From an uncultured Gemmatimonadota bacterium (GTDB lineage Bacteria; Gemmatimonadota; Gemmatimonadetes; Gemmatimonadales; GWC2-71-9): a stretch of 14,783 nt of DNA. The stretch spans positions 1 to 14,783 of the forward strand of contig CAMLHP010000042.1 in assembly GCA_946479805.1 (NCBI GenBank). Reading direction: 5' to 3'. Positions within the stretch are counted from its first letter, which is position 1. Each line of letters begins with the position of its first letter. This document shows, piece by piece, positions 13,820-14,783 of this stretch. The position numbers and the translations under genes were made by a program. The notes below the pieces were generated by a model, which did not search any database, was not told the origin of the DNA, and was given only the letters and a program-made list of their open reading frames with translations.

Positions 13820-13882
13820 TCACGAGTCACGAGTAACGAGTCTCAACTCTCGCGACCAGCGACTCGCGACTCGCGACTTGTG
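13820..13882. repeat. Inverted heptamer repeat (CACGAGT / CGACTCG family)
   Basis: The left arm (13820-13842) has heptamers CACGAGT, CACGAGT, AACGAGT. The right arm (about 13852-13882) has the inverse series CGACTCG, CGACTCG, CGACTTG. About ten bases including CTCAACTCTC lie between. It ends one or two bases before the stop codon of the AGCS gene at 13884. Confidence 0.82.
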
Positions 13883-13883
13883 C

Positions 13884-14783
13884 CTATTTGTACACCGGAA
13901 ACTCCCCCGCCTTGTACTTCGCCCAGTAACTGCCCAGGTCCGCCCGCACCTTCCCGCTCAGGAGCAGCACACCCAGCAGGTTGGGGAAGGCCATCCCCAG
14001 GATCATGTAATCCCCGAAGTCGAGCACGTTGGTCGCGGTCACGACCGACCCGAGGAACGTGAACGCCAGGAACAGCACCTGATAGAGCCTCGTCGTGCCG
14101 TCGCCGAACAGGTATACCCAGCAGCGCTCGCCGTAGTAGGACCAGCTGATCATTGTCGAGTAGGCGAACAGCATCACCGCCAGCGACAGCACCAGCGGGA
14201 ACCACGTGATGTGCTCCCCGAACGCGCGCGACGTGAGCGCCGCGCCCTGGCTGTCGGCGATGATCTGGGCATACTGCGGGTTGGCGTACGCCCCGGTGAT
14301 CACGATGACCAGCGCCGTCATGGTGCAGACTACCACCGTGTCGATGAACGGTTCCAGCAGCGCCACGATGCCCTCACGCACCGGATACGGAGTCCGCGCT
14401 GCCGAGTGGGCGATCGCCGCCGAGCCCGCGCCGGCCTCGTTGGAGAACGCCGCCCGCCGGAATCCCTGCACCAGCACCCCGATGAAGCCACCATAGGCCG
14501 CACCCGGGTTGAACGCGCCGTCGATGATGGCCCTGAACGCCGCCGGGACCGCAGAGGTGTTGGTGAAGATCACAACCAGGCAGGCCAACACGTAGAGGCC
14601 GCACATGAACGGCACGATCTTGTCGGCCACCGATGCGATCCGCCGGATGCCTCCGATGATCACGATGCCGGTGATCAGTACCATGATGAGCCCGTAGACC
14701 CAGGGATAGGCCGTCAGCAGCGGCACGTTCTCCTGGATCGCGTTCATCGACTGGTTGACCTGGAACATGTTGCCGCCGCCCAG
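13884..14783 (-). CDS. Alanine/glycine:cation symporter (AGCS family), 5' end cut by window edge
   Basis: The last 299 residues of a sodium-coupled alanine or glycine importer. The frame stays open to the window edge, where the residues LGGGNMFQVNQ match an internal AGCS segment, so the gene starts outside; the ATG at 14768 is internal. The hallmark loop FRRAAFSNEAGAGSAAIAHS is followed by AARTPYPVREGIVALLEPFI and DTVVVCTMTALVIVITGAY. Then come YSTMISWSYYGERCWVYLFG, a typical AGCS segment, and a C-terminal helix near AFPNLLGVLLLSGKV. The tail is YWAKYKAGEFPVYK. Six or more membrane helices are visible. It is the first of three amino-acid transporter genes on this strand. The ion is likely sodium by family. 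Confidence 0.94.
   Translation of the reverse strand: MGGGNMFQVNQSMNAIQENVPLLTAYPWVYGLIMVLITGIVIIGGIRRIASVADKIVPFMCGLYVLACLVVIFTNTSAVPAAFRAIIDGAFNPGAAYGGFIGVLVQGFRRAAFSNEAGAGSAAIAHSAARTPYPVREGIVALLEPFIDTVVVCTMTALVIVITGAYANPQYAQIIADSQGAALTSRAFGEHITWFPLVLSLAVMLFAYSTMISWSYYGERCWVYLFGDGTTRLYQVLFLAFTFLGSVVTATNVLDFGDYMILGMAFPNLLGVLLLSGKVRADLGSYWAKYKAGEFPVYK

Noticed and set aside
13785..13823. GTG at 13823 as start of the LeuT-like gene
   Set aside because: It has no ribosome site, touches the heptamer repeat, and adds 12 residues beyond the LeuT-like N-terminus; GTG at 13787 has GGAG at a good distance.
12826..13830. 334-codon minus-strand frame overlapping the LeuT-like gene
   Set aside because: It is an alternate frame of the same strand as the symporter and lacks hydrophobic helices.

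Overview
The window is high-GC bacterial DNA with tightly packed genes and no rRNA, tRNA or CRISPR. The gene content fits a Gram-negative-type heterotroph that makes menaquinone: a UbiD-type decarboxylase next to a MenG/UbiE methyltransferase, an ECF sigma module, a LeuT-type transporter, Mrp and Nfu. The mix of families and the many repeat-filled gene junctions remind me of Gemmatimonadota, but that placement is an inference with moderate to low confidence.

Layout. (1) 1-1969, minus strand: menG then ubiD, the late steps of quinone synthesis; ubiD runs off the left edge. (2) 2027-5444, plus strand: a four-gene envelope-stress-like operon made of an ECF sigma factor, a zinc-binding two-helix anti-sigma factor, a bactofilin-like membrane protein and a LiaF/toast-rack-like exported protein. 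The last three genes overlap or nearly touch. (3) 5536-6165, plus: a DUF4126 membrane protein. (4) 6171-6761: a GxxExxY protein (PD-(D/E)XK nuclease superfamily) enclosed by inverted repeat arms. (5) 6762-14783, all minus. In transcription order these are an alanine:cation symporter of the AGCS type (cut by the right edge), a LeuT-like sodium symporter with a tiny MetS-like subunit, an APC permease, a DHH phosphoesterase, an Nfu iron-sulfur protein, an Mrp/ApbC ATPase and a SAM hydroxide adenosyltransferase (DUF62).

The most striking feature is in the gaps. Almost every junction that is not a gene overlap holds a short-unit repeat that starts at, or within about 25 bases of, the stop codon of the preceding gene. 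Several unrelated repeat vocabularies (units of 6+9, 7, 8 and 9 bases) occur, and most share one architecture: two inverted arms of short tandem units around a small loop or spacer. One vocabulary (GCAACN hexamers plus CGCAGATTN nonamers) occurs three times. In one copy its arms enclose the GxxExxY gene, whose stop codon lies inside the right arm. In the other two copies the arms enclose about 190 and about 40 bases with no recognisable gene. This looks like a nuclease-carrying cassette with gene-less derivatives and is the best candidate here for an undescribed system.

Functional themes otherwise are quinone synthesis, envelope sensing, amino-acid uptake (three transporters in a row, two of them from sodium-coupled families) and iron-sulfur/nucleotide housekeeping.
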